Position numbers and translations under genes: made by a program
The notes under the pieces: model-generated
The model's database searches: none
Told to the model about the DNA's origin: nothing
What the model saw: only the letters and a program-made list of their open reading frames with translations
DNA from: Asticcacaulis sp. YBE204
GTDB taxonomy: Bacteria; Pseudomonadota; Alphaproteobacteria; Caulobacterales; Caulobacteraceae
NCBI RefSeq assembly: GCF_000495855.1
Contig: NZ_AWGF01000004.1
Span: 470,587 to 534,586 of the forward strand
Length of the DNA stretch: 64,000 nucleotides
Reading direction: 5' to 3'
Part shown: positions 34,896 to 42,924 of the stretch, piece by piece
How positions within the stretch are numbered: the first letter of the stretch is position 1
Layout: each line of letters begins with the position of its first letter

Positions 34896-35182
34896 TGGTT
34901 TTCATTACGCGTCAGGCTCTGGCTGACCTTGAAGACATCGCGGACTTCATCGCGCAGGACAGCCCGGTGCAAGCGGTTCGTTTTGCGCTTGAGCTTAAGG
35001 GGTTCTGTCTGGGTTTAGGCGATCGACCACGCGGCTATGCTCAAATCGAAGGTTTGGGTGAATTCAGACGCGCCCCTTACGGCAACTATTCGGTCTTTTA
35101 CCGTCTGGCTGGGGCGGACCTGAGAATCAGCCGCATCCTGCACAGTGCGCGATTGGTAAACGCCGATATACTTACGGATTGA
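34892..35182 (+). CDS. parE: ParE-type toxin
   Basis: 96 residues of the RelE/ParE fold: the start MMVFITRQALADLEDIADFI, then YAQIEGLGEFRRAPYGNYSVFYRL and a basic segment ISRILHSARLV near the end. ParE toxins inhibit gyrase. The start ATG at 34892 overlaps the antitoxin stop; an ATG three bases later is possible. Its end overlaps the convergent selO end by 11 bp, so loss of the toxin is constrained. Activity is inferred. Confidence 0.87.
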   Translation: MMVFITRQALADLEDIADFIAQDSPVQAVRFALELKGFCLGLGDRPRGYAQIEGLGEFRRAPYGNYSVFYRLAGADLRISRILHSARLVNADILTD

Positions 35183-36599
35183 GCTTTAGTGCCGCCCGGT
35201 AATCTTCGATTTCGGCCAGTTTCGCCTCGAACAGCGACCAGTCGTCGCGCTCCGCAATCGGTGCCCACAGGGCTTCGATCTCGTCATAGAGCAGGGTGGC
35301 TGGATCCGGGCGTTTGAAGACGCGGTGATTGAGTCGGTCGGGATCGGTCGCCGCGTAATCTTTTAGCCGTTCGCGCCACGTCAGACCGGCGTCGGTCGTG
35401 TAAATGTCTCCGCGCGAACCGGCAAGCGCACGCGTCTCGGACATTGCGCCGCCGAACCAGTCGAAGAAAAAGCCCTCGAAACTGCGCGGTTGCGGCTTGA
35501 GCGCCTCCAGCACCTTGAATCCGGCAGCCAGCAGCGTCGTGTCGGCCGCCAGCCCTTGCGAGACGATATTCAAGCGGCGACAGAAGGTCTCTGCCATCGC
35601 TGCCTGATAGCGGTCGGTGAAGGCGTTCAAGCTGTCGATCAGCGGCACGCTGTCGCCGATCAGGCTCAGGCAACGCGCCAGTTGGTGTAGATTCCAGAAC
35701 ACCGCATCCGGTTGCCGCGCATAGGCGTAGAGTCCGCCTTCGTCGAAATAGGCGGCGACCAGTCCGGGCTCGTAATGCGGCAAGACCCGATAGGGGCCGT
35801 AGTCGAAGCTTTCGCCGGTCAGGCTCATATTGTCGGTATTGAGGACGCCATGCACGAACCCCGCACACATCCACTGTGCCGTCAGTTGCGCGGTCTTGGT
35901 CAGGACGACGTCGAACAGGGCGTGGGTCAGGGCCGGACCCTCAAGAGCCGTCAGGTCGGGGTAATAAAGTTCCGCCACATATCGGGTCAGATTACCCAAG
36001 GCCAGCCGGTCGTTGACATAGGCCAGCCGCTCGAACGTCCCGAAGCGAATATGGCTGTGCGACAGCCGCACCAACACCGCCGAGCGCGTCGGCGAGGGCT
36101 CGTCGTGGCGGCGCAGGTCCTCGCCGGTTTCGATCAGCGAAAAGCTCTTCGAGGTATTGACCCCGACGGCCTCCAGATAGGCCGAGGCCAGCACTTCGCG
36201 TACCCCACCTTTGAGCGTCAGGCGTCCATCGCCGCCGCGCGACCACGGCGTCTGACCCGATCCCTTGGTGCCGAGATCGAGCAGACGGCCCTGATCGTCG
36301 CGCATCTGGGCGAAGAGAAAACCGCGCCCGTCGCCGAGGTCAGGGTTGTAATGGCGGAACTGATGGCCGTGATACCTCAGGGCTAACGGCTGGCTCAGAT
36401 TGTCAGGCAAGGGTTGAAAGCGTCCGAAATGGGCGATCCATTCGGCGTCGCTCAGGTCGAGCCCGATGCTTGTCGCCGCCCGGTCGTTACGGTAGCGCAG
36501 GGTCGTTTGCGGAAAATCCGCCGCCGCCACGCGGTCGAACAGCGGCAGGCCGGAGGTTTCCATGCGCGGATCAGGGCGATAGGTCGATTTAGAGGGCAT
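35172..36599 (-). CDS. selO: Protein adenylyltransferase SelO (YdiU family)
   Basis: 475 residues, close to the usual length. A pseudokinase-like fold AMPylates proteins (redox-related targets in E. coli). Seen: DLGTKGSGQTPWSRGGDGRLTLKGGVREVLASAY, HSHIRFGTFERL, QWMCAGFVHGVLNTDNMSLTGESFDYGPY (the N..D and DYG metal-binding residues), then PGLVAAYFDEGGLYAYARQPDAVFWNL. The ATG at 36599 is chosen; an extension upstream runs into the nhaA coding strand and is not credible. Divergent from nhaA. It converges on parE. Confidence 0.92.
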   Translation of the reverse strand: MPSKSTYRPDPRMETSGLPLFDRVAAADFPQTTLRYRNDRAATSIGLDLSDAEWIAHFGRFQPLPDNLSQPLALRYHGHQFRHYNPDLGDGRGFLFAQMRDDQGRLLDLGTKGSGQTPWSRGGDGRLTLKGGVREVLASAYLEAVGVNTSKSFSLIETGEDLRRHDEPSPTRSAVLVRLSHSHIRFGTFERLAYVNDRLALGNLTRYVAELYYPDLTALEGPALTHALFDVVLTKTAQLTAQWMCAGFVHGVLNTDNMSLTGESFDYGPYRVLPHYEPGLVAAYFDEGGLYAYARQPDAVFWNLHQLARCLSLIGDSVPLIDSLNAFTDRYQAAMAETFCRRLNIVSQGLAADTTLLAAGFKVLEALKPQPRSFEGFFFDWFGGAMSETRALAGSRGDIYTTDAGLTWRERLKDYAATDPDRLNHRVFKRPDPATLLYDEIEALWAPIAERDDWSLFEAKLAEIEDYRAALKLNP

Positions 36600-36683
36600 G
36601 GCGTCCGGTTTTGCTAGGTTGAGCGAAAGGGCTTTGCTACGCTTCGCATAAGTTGTCGATTCAAATTGCGTCCGGAGGCACCA

Positions 36684-37862
36684 ATGAAGTTCACGCTCGA
36701 TTTTCTGAAAACCGAAGCCGGGACCGGGTTCATTCTGGGGCTGGCGGCGCTGATGGCCGTCGTCTGGGCCAATTCGCCGTGGGCGGCGGTCTATTTCGAC
36801 TTCATCAACTATCATGTGCCGGTGATGGTCGGCGGCTGGGCCGAAGACAAGTCGATCCTCAAATGGACGAAGGAGGGCCTTATGGCCGTCTTCTTCTTCG
36901 TGGTCGGGCTTGAAATCAAATACGAAATTTTCCGGGGTGAGTTGTCGAATCCGCGCAAACTGGCCCTGCCGGTGCTGGGGGCGATCGGCGGCATGGCGGT
37001 CCCGGCGCTGGTCTATGTGGCGATCAATGGCGCCTTGCCGGGCGGTGATCTGCGCGGCTGGTCGGTGCCGATGGCGACCGATATCGCCTTTGCGCTGGCG
37101 GTGTTCGCGGTGGTGGGCAAGGGCCTGCCCGACGCTCTGCGGGTGTTTCTTCTGACGCTGGCCATTGTCGATGACCTCGGCGCGGTCATGGTGATCGGTA
37201 TCTTCTATTCGACGGGATTCAAGTTCGGGCTGTTTCTGTGGATTCTGGGCCTTCTCGCTGTCATGGGACTGGCGAAATTTGCCCTGCGCAAATATCCGCA
37301 CGGTCTGAAAAGCCTCTATACGATCCTGTTCATCGCCATCTGGGCCTTGAGTTTGAAGGCCGGACTGTCGACCTCGCTATCGGCGGTGGCGGCGGCCTTC
37401 ATGGTGACGCTCGACGCGCCGGCACGGGGCGAGGAAAGCCTGTTGAAGTCGATCATGCACGACCTGCATACCCCGGTTGCCTATGGCATAGTCCCCTTCT
37501 TCGCTTTCGTGGCGTCGGGTTTCTCGTTTGCAGGCATGTCGTTCGCCTCGCTGCTCGATCCGAAGATGCTCGGCGTGGCGCTGGGCTTGTTTCTGGGCAA
37601 ACAACTGGGGGTGTTCGGTATCGCGTGGCTGGCCATCAAAACCGGGCTGGCGCGTCTGCCGGAAGGCGGATTCGCGCAGCTTTACGGGGTGTCGCTCCTG
37701 TGCGGTATCGGCTTTACCATGAGCCTCTTTTTGGGCGCATTGGCCTTTGCTGACCATGCGGAAAGTGCCCAAAATGCCATAAAGCTCGGCGTAATTACGG
37801 GATCGTTACTTTCGGGATGTGCAGGCGCAATAGTCCTTTCGCGGTCGCGGCGCGTAAGTTGA
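36684..37862 (+). CDS. nhaA: Na+/H+ antiporter NhaA
   Basis: 392 residues with about twelve hydrophobic spans. Family blocks are FFFVVGLEIKYEIFRGELS, GGMAVPALVY, WSVPMATDIAFALAVFAVVGKGLP with the conserved Asp in ATDIAFA, and AIVDDLGAVMVI with the paired Asp residues of the ion-binding site, followed by GFTMSLFLGALAF near the end. It exports sodium and protects against alkaline pH. CGGAGG lies five bases before the ATG. Its end carries a TTGACG/CGTCAA stem with only a weak U run. Confidence 0.94.
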   Translation: MKFTLDFLKTEAGTGFILGLAALMAVVWANSPWAAVYFDFINYHVPVMVGGWAEDKSILKWTKEGLMAVFFFVVGLEIKYEIFRGELSNPRKLALPVLGAIGGMAVPALVYVAINGALPGGDLRGWSVPMATDIAFALAVFAVVGKGLPDALRVFLLTLAIVDDLGAVMVIGIFYSTGFKFGLFLWILGLLAVMGLAKFALRKYPHGLKSLYTILFIAIWALSLKAGLSTSLSAVAAAFMVTLDAPARGEESLLKSIMHDLHTPVAYGIVPFFAFVASGFSFAGMSFASLLDPKMLGVALGLFLGKQLGVFGIAWLAIKTGLARLPEGGFAQLYGVSLLCGIGFTMSLFLGALAFADHAESAQNAIKLGVITGSLLSGCAGAIVLSRSRRVS

Positions 37863-38098
37863 CGTTTGCGTAACCGTCAATATTTCCTTGGTTTTTCCAA
37901 TTGGCCCTTGCCGTTGCTAACGCCGCGTAAGCCTGTTTTCACAAGGCTTCGCCGATTTTTCATGTGCATTTGCGAGACGTTTTTCAAATTGTCTTTGTCT
38001 AGGAATGTGCCATATGATCGCCCTTAAGTAATCGGCTCCGGTCAGACTTACGTAATAGAATTAAAGCACAACAGGTGAGAACACAGATCGTCCGTTAA

Positions 38099-38121
38099 CC
38101 CTTCGTAATCTTTACGTAGGG
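38099..38121. promoter_or_regulatory. Inverted repeat upstream of the TonB receptor
   Basis: CCCTTCGTAA at 38099-38108 and TTACGTAGGG at 38112-38121 are arms with one mismatch around TCT, 36 bp before the receptor ATG. A palindrome TTACGTAA lies at 38048-38055. They are candidate operators in an otherwise gene-free gap of 294 bp. Confidence 0.4.
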
Positions 38122-38156
38122 TATTGAGGCCATCAAAGTTACCTTAGGGGAAACGC

Positions 38157-40727
38157 ATGCGCGCACTTAAAAATCATAAAACCACATCGTTTTTTAATAG
38201 AACCCTGATGGCCACCTGCTCCGGCATGGCGATCGGATTCACCCTGCTGACCCCGGCCTACGCACAGGAGGCTCAGGCTCAGGACGAGCCGGTCACCATC
38301 ACCGTCACGGCCCAGAAGCGCGAGCAGTCGCTGCAGGACGTGCCGATCGTGGTCACCACCTTGTCGGCCAAGCTGCTTCAGGACGCCGGTGTTCGTGACA
38401 TCAAGGACATGCAGGTCCTGACCCCCGGCCTGACGGTCACCTCGACGCAAAACGAGACCCTGACCACCGCCCGCATCCGCGGCGTCGGTACGGTCGGCGA
38501 CAACCCCGGCATGGAATCCTCGGTCGGCGTGGTCATCGACGGCGTCTATCGTCCGCGCAACGGCGTCGGCTTCGGCGACCTTGGCGAAATCGGCCGCATC
38601 GAAGTCCTGAAAGGTCCGCAAGGCACCCTGTTCGGCAAGAACACCTCGGCGGGCGTGATCAACATCATCACCCAGGAGCCGAAGTTCGTCTTCATGGCCG
38701 ATGGCGAACTCAGCGTCTCGAACTATGACGGCAAGGGCGTATCCGCTTCGGTCACCGGTCCTCTGGCCGAAGACCTTGTCGCCGGTCGTCTCTATGTCGC
38801 CAAGCGCGAACGCGGCGGCTATTACGACGTCAATACCGGCGTCGGCCCGCGCACGCTCAAGGAAGACGCGACGCAGGACTTCTATACCATCCGCGGTCAA
38901 TTGCTGTTCACGCCGGGCGCGCACAAGATCCGCGTTATCGCCGACTATACCAAGCGCGACGAATATTGCTGTGCCACGGTTCAGACCCGCACCGGCCCGA
39001 CCGGCGCCATCATCAACACCCTGACCGCCAATAACGGCGTCGCCGCGACCGCCGACCCTGAAAAGCGTCTGGCCTACGCCAACCGCGACACGACGCAGCA
39101 GATCACCGACGGCGGTATCTCGGTCGAAGCCAATCTGAAACTCGACTGGCTTGATTCGACCCTGACTTCGGTTACCGGCGTGCGCAAGTGGAAGAACACC
39201 AATGGTCAGGACATCGACTATTCCGGCGCCGACATCCTCTACCGCCGCGACAATGGCGACTTCCGCGCGCAGTTCGATACCTTCTCGCAGGAACTGCGTC
39301 TGGCCGGCGGCGATGACAAGCTGAACTGGCTGGTCGGCGCCTTCTTCACCGACGAAGACCTGCACCGCACGGACTCCTACGTCTACGGCACGCAGTATGA
39401 GACCTATCTGTCGATCCTGCTGGCGCAGGCGCTGGGTCAATCGACCTCGCTGCCGATGGTGTCGCTGCTGACCGGCCGTGCGGTCGGTACCTCCTATACG
39501 CCGGGTGAAGGCGCGCGCGACCTCTATACCCAGCAATCGCGCTCGCTGGCCCTGTTCACCAACAACAGCTACAAGTTCACCGACGCCTTCGAAGTCACCC
39601 TCGGTCTGCGCTATACGCAGGAAAAGAAGGAGATGACGGCGGCCTATTCCAACTCGGATTCGGGCATCGGTTGTGCCTCGGCCATCGCGCGCTCAGGCGT
39701 GCTGGGCGGTACGCCGGTCGGTCTGTGGGCAGGCATTCCGGCGGCGTCGCGCCCGACAGTGGTCGGCAATATGTGTACCTTCTGGGGCAATGCGGCCTTC
39801 AATAACCGTACCGTCGCCAATTCGGTCGAGGAAAAGGAATGGTCGGGTACGCTGAAAGGTGCCTACCGCTTCAATGACAACGTCATGACCTATGCCTCGT
39901 TCGCCCGCGGCTACAAGGGCGGCGGCTACAACCTCGACCGCGCCCAGACCGGCATCACGCCCGACACCAACCTCTACTTCAAGCCGGAAACGGTCGACTC
40001 TTACGAAGTCGGTCTGAAGACCTCGCTGTTCAGCAACAAGCTGCTGTTCAACATCACCGCCTTCGATCAGGCCTATGAGGACTTCCAGCTCAACACCTTC
40101 CTCGGTACGGCCTTCGTGGTCGAATCGATCCCGGAGTTGAAGTCCAAGGGCGTCGATGCCGACATCTACTGGACGACACCGATCCGCGGCCTGTCGGTCC
40201 AAGGCGGCGTCGCCTATGCCGACACCAAGTACGGCACGTTCACGGCGGCGGACCTGTCGAACCCGGCGCGCTTCCCGCAATTGTCGCTGTTGCCGGGTGC
40301 GCAGATGTCGTTCGCGCCGAAATGGACCAGCACGCTGGCGGTGACCTGGGCGGGTAATGTGGCATCCAACCTGCGCCTCAGCGGCAACCTGTCGGCCAAG
40401 TATTCCTCAGAATACAACACCGGTTCGGACCTGATCCCGTACAAGATGCAGGACAGCTTTACGCTGGTGAACGGTCGTATCGGTATCGGCGCGACGAACC
40501 AGAAGTGGATGCTGGAGTTCTGGGCGCAGAACCTGACGGATGAGACCTATAAGCAGGTCGTCATCAATGCCCCGCTGCAAGGCACGGGCTTCCCGAACAC
40601 GACCACGGTGCAGACCGGCGGTTCCAATCCGGGTACCTACTACAATGCCGCGACGGACACCAATACCTACGACGCCTTCATGGGCCAGCCGCGTACCTAC
40701 GGCGTGACCCTGCGGGTGAAGTACTAG
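38157..40727 (+). CDS. TonB-dependent outer-membrane receptor
   Basis: 856 residues. A long signal peptide (about 1-37, MATCSGMAIGFTLLTPAYA-QEA) is followed by a TonB-box-like VTITVTA. The plug domain (about 50-170) contains RGVGTVGDNPGMESSVGVVIDGVYRPR and VEVLKGPQGTLFGKNTSAGVINI-type blocks. The beta-barrel (about 190-856) ends in TYGVTLRVKY with a terminal aromatic. There is no N-terminal signalling extension, so no FecA-type sigma control is expected. The ligand is unknown; iron, B12 or plant-derived sugars are all plausible. It is monocistronic, closed by a palindrome and a terminator. Confidence 0.92.
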   Translation: MRALKNHKTTSFFNRTLMATCSGMAIGFTLLTPAYAQEAQAQDEPVTITVTAQKREQSLQDVPIVVTTLSAKLLQDAGVRDIKDMQVLTPGLTVTSTQNETLTTARIRGVGTVGDNPGMESSVGVVIDGVYRPRNGVGFGDLGEIGRIEVLKGPQGTLFGKNTSAGVINIITQEPKFVFMADGELSVSNYDGKGVSASVTGPLAEDLVAGRLYVAKRERGGYYDVNTGVGPRTLKEDATQDFYTIRGQLLFTPGAHKIRVIADYTKRDEYCCATVQTRTGPTGAIINTLTANNGVAATADPEKRLAYANRDTTQQITDGGISVEANLKLDWLDSTLTSVTGVRKWKNTNGQDIDYSGADILYRRDNGDFRAQFDTFSQELRLAGGDDKLNWLVGAFFTDEDLHRTDSYVYGTQYETYLSILLAQALGQSTSLPMVSLLTGRAVGTSYTPGEGARDLYTQQSRSLALFTNNSYKFTDAFEVTLGLRYTQEKKEMTAAYSNSDSGIGCASAIARSGVLGGTPVGLWAGIPAASRPTVVGNMCTFWGNAAFNNRTVANSVEEKEWSGTLKGAYRFNDNVMTYASFARGYKGGGYNLDRAQTGITPDTNLYFKPETVDSYEVGLKTSLFSNKLLFNITAFDQAYEDFQLNTFLGTAFVVESIPELKSKGVDADIYWTTPIRGLSVQGGVAYADTKYGTFTAADLSNPARFPQLSLLPGAQMSFAPKWTSTLAVTWAGNVASNLRLSGNLSAKYSSEYNTGSDLIPYKMQDSFTLVNGRIGIGATNQKWMLEFWAQNLTDETYKQVVINAPLQGTGFPNTTTVQTGGSNPGTYYNAATDTNTYDAFMGQPRTYGVTLRVKY

Positions 40728-40731
40728 AAAC

Positions 40732-40760
40732 ATACCTCCCCATCTCTGATGGGGAGGTAT
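40732..40760. repeat. CCTCCCC palindrome, simple form
   Basis: ATACCTCCCCA (40732-40742) pairs with TGGGGAGGTAT (40750-40760) around TCTCTGA. It lies five bases past the TonB receptor stop and belongs to the dispersed palindrome family. Confidence 0.6.
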
Positions 40761-40767
40761 AAGAATG

Positions 40768-40799
40768 AAAAAGCCCCGCTGGCGACAGCGGGGCTTTTT
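40768..40799. terminator. Bidirectional intrinsic terminator
   Basis: AAAAAGCCCCGCT pairs with AGCGGGGCTTTTT around GGCGAC, with U runs both ways. It serves the TonB receptor and the convergent secreted-protein gene. Confidence 0.9.
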
Positions 40800-40817
40800 T
40801 TGCAGGACATGATTCGC

Positions 40818-41177
40818 CTATTCCGGAAAGCCCGAAACGCCCATCGTATTGGCGCCCTTGGCGACGAACGCCGCCTTGAAGTTCTCGGTCTTGGTATTGG
40901 CCTCAGCAGCCGTCTTTTCCCAGTTACAGATGCCGGTCACCGGCGAGGCTTCGGTCGAATACATGCTCTTGGTGTAGCCGCTGTCGGCCAGCTTGGCCAC
41001 GAACTTGGTCCACAGGGCGTCGGTGTCGGCCTTGTTGGCGGGGAAGGCGACGGTGTAGAGGACGCGGTTCTTGTCGGCCTGATGGGCCTGACAGGTGACA
41101 AAGCCGTCGGCGGCAGAGGCCACGGCGGGCAGGACGAGCAGGGCGGTAGCCACAGCAATGGTGCTAAGTCGTTTCAT
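40818..41177 (-). CDS. Small secreted protein of unknown function
   Basis: 119 residues. A signal peptide (LSTIAVATALLVLPAVASA) is followed by a mature domain with two Cys (FVTCQAHQADKNRVLYTVAFPANKADTDALWTKF and GICNWEKTAAEANTKTENFKAAFVAKGANT). It is downstream of the Sel1-repeat gene in the same orientation with 20 bp between them, so it is probably cotranscribed and controlled by the same upstream motif at 42486. I do not recognise the family. Confidence 0.7.
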   Translation of the reverse strand: MKRLSTIAVATALLVLPAVASAADGFVTCQAHQADKNRVLYTVAFPANKADTDALWTKFVAKLADSGYTKSMYSTEASPVTGICNWEKTAAEANTKTENFKAAFVAKGANTMGVSGFPE

Positions 41178-41197
41178 GGGTCGTTCCTTTGTTAAAG

Positions 41198-42430
41198 TTA
41201 GGATAGCTTTTTGGCGGCCTCGATCATTTCGGGTTCCTTCATGATCTCGATCGACTCCTTGTGGCCCTGGGCGGCGGCCTTGCCGTACCAGCGGGCCGAT
41301 TCCACGACGTTCTTGGCCGTGCCGGTGCCGAAATAGAGGCAGTCGGCATAGATGTACTGCCCGTCGGCGTGGCCGTTTTCGGCGGCTTTTTTGACGTAGC
41401 TGAGCCCGGTCGGCGCATCGAGCGGCACCAGCTTTCCCTGCAACAGCATCAGGCCGTAGATATATTGCGCGCGGGCAAAGCCGCCGTCAGCGGAGGCCTT
41501 GATCAGGCGCAGGCCTTCCTTGGTGTTCTGTTTGACGAGGCCGTTCGAGCCGCCCATATAGAGTTCGCCGAGATCGTCCATCGACCCGGGATCGCCGTTC
41601 TCGGCGGCGAGTTTCAGGTACTTGACCGCCAGATCGGCATCCAGCGGCGCACCGACCCCAAGATAATAGACGAAACGCCCCAGCGCCGCCTGAGCGATGA
41701 CTTCGCCGCCGTCGGCCGCCCTGGTCAATAAGGCGACGGCTTCCGGCATACGCAGGCCCTCTTCGAACTTACGCTCGTCAAGCAGGAAGAAGCCATAAAG
41801 CGACATGGCGTAGGTATCGCCTTTGTCGGTAGCAATTTTCAGATATTTCATACCTTCGGCGCGGTCGGCAGGCCCGCCTTGAGCGTTCATGTTCATCATG
41901 CCGTACTGCGCCGCCGACGGGATGTGGCCCTGTTTCGCCGCCGCCCCAAACCACTTGCGCGCCTTCGCGTCGTCGCGCGTCGTCGCATAGCCGGTATAGT
42001 AGATGCGCCCCAGATTGAACTGCGACAGCATATTCCCGGAGGTGGCCTCTTTTTCGAGGCGGGCGATGGTCTGGGCCTCGGTTTCCTTGACATAGATGAC
42101 GAAGCGGTAGGATTTGACGACGCTTTGCGGGCCGGTATCGACGGGGTCTTCGCGCTGATAGGAGTTGAATGCGCCGCCCGACGACGACCCGCCGGAAGAC
42201 GACGACCCGCCGCCGGAGGGGCGCTCCAGATTCTTGTTATACATGCTTTGTTGTTGCTGCTGCTGGCGCTCGAACGACCGGCGGTCGTTGTCGGCCTGCT
42301 GCTGACGCATGGAATTCATCATGCGCTGGCGGTTGGCTTCGTCGTCCGCCGCGCCCCACGCCGCATAGGCGGTCACCGGCATCAGGGCCAGTAACGAGGC
42401 AGCAGCCACCAGCGCTTTTGTAAATTTCAT
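41198..42430 (-). CDS. Exported Sel1-repeat protein
   Basis: 410 residues from the ATG at 42430. The order is signal peptide, a Gln/Met/Ser-rich low-complexity stretch (residues 25-90, with MRQQQ and GGGSSSSGGSSSG), then about seven Sel1-like repeats (SQFNLGRIYYTG, KWFGAAAKQGHIPSAAQYGMM, LAAENGDPGSMDDLGELYMGG, KASADGGFARAQYIYGLML, KKAAENGHADGQYIYADCLYFGTG, RWYGKAAAQGH). Sel1 repeats form alpha-solenoid scaffolds for protein binding. A 15-bp dyad motif lies 55 nt upstream of the start. It is followed by the small secreted protein at 40818. Confidence 0.88.
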   Translation of the reverse strand: MKFTKALVAAASLLALMPVTAYAAWGAADDEANRQRMMNSMRQQQADNDRRSFERQQQQQQSMYNKNLERPSGGGSSSSGGSSSGGAFNSYQREDPVDTGPQSVVKSYRFVIYVKETEAQTIARLEKEATSGNMLSQFNLGRIYYTGYATTRDDAKARKWFGAAAKQGHIPSAAQYGMMNMNAQGGPADRAEGMKYLKIATDKGDTYAMSLYGFFLLDERKFEEGLRMPEAVALLTRAADGGEVIAQAALGRFVYYLGVGAPLDADLAVKYLKLAAENGDPGSMDDLGELYMGGSNGLVKQNTKEGLRLIKASADGGFARAQYIYGLMLLQGKLVPLDAPTGLSYVKKAAENGHADGQYIYADCLYFGTGTAKNVVESARWYGKAAAQGHKESIEIMKEPEMIEAAKKLS

Positions 42431-42485
42431 AACGACGTTCCCTGAATGTGGCTCAGGGGTACGCGCTGCTGACGTCACCAGCAAT

Positions 42486-42500
42486 TTACAAACCTTGTAA
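42486..42500 (-). promoter_or_regulatory. 15-bp dyad motif, copy 1 (gene sense TTACAAGGTTTGTAA)
   Basis: Perfect 6-bp arms TTACAA/TTGTAA around a 3-base spacer; 55 nt upstream of the Sel1-repeat ATG. It matches the consensus TTACAGGATTTGTAA at 13 of 15 positions. Same element as at 46734, 51818 and 53162. It also lies 79 bp before the divergent DUF883 gene. Confidence 0.55.
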
Positions 42501-42579
42501 GGTTGATTTGTAATGATAGAGGGGTGAAAATTTATATGGCAGGCGCTATATTAAAGCCGTGTCCCCACAGGAGGTCCCC

Positions 42580-42876
42580 ATGCCCGACAATGTAAAAGCC
42601 GCTATCGATACCGCTGCCGAGGTTACGGAAAAGAAGACCCGTTCGCTGGCCGATGCTCTGGAATTCCTCGAAAACAAGCTGCATGTGTCCGACGCGACGC
42701 GCGAAAAGATAAATGGCAGCATCGATCGCCTGCAAGACCTGCTTGAAGACGCCCGTGACGAGGCGCAGGACAAGACTAAGATCGTCCGTCGTCAGATCCG
42801 CCGTCATCCGGGCGCGTCGCTGGCCATCGCGGCGGCGGCGGGCCTTGTGGTCGGGCTGCTGCTGCGCCGGGATTAA
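42580..42876 (+). CDS. DUF883/ElaB-YqjD-like membrane-anchored protein
   Basis: 98 residues from the ATG at 42580, where AGGAGG lies six bases upstream. A long amphipathic helix (residues 10-70) contains ALEFLENKLHVSDATREKINGSIDRLQDLLEDARDEAQDKTK. A C-terminal membrane anchor HPGASLAIAAAAGLVVGLLLRRD ends in Arg-Arg-Asp. This is the YqjD/ElaB architecture. In E. coli those proteins bind ribosomes to the inner membrane in stationary phase; the role here is inferred. Confidence 0.8.
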   Translation: MPDNVKAAIDTAAEVTEKKTRSLADALEFLENKLHVSDATREKINGSIDRLQDLLEDARDEAQDKTKIVRRQIRRHPGASLAIAAAAGLVVGLLLRRD

Positions 42877-42891
42877 GCCGGGATCAAACAA

Positions 42892-42921
42892 AAAACCGCC
42901 TCTTCGATGAGAGGCGGTTTT
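42892..42921. terminator. Bidirectional intrinsic terminator
   Basis: AAAACCGCCTCT pairs with AGAGGCGGTTTT around TCGATG, with U runs on both strands. It separates the DUF883 gene from the convergent acyl-CoA synthetase. Confidence 0.9.
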
Positions 42922-42924
42922 CTT

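Noticed and set aside
36600..37301. N-terminal extension of the selO frame across the nhaA region
   Set aside because: The extension is antisense to nhaA and carries no SelO similarity; the ATG at 36599 gives the normal family length.
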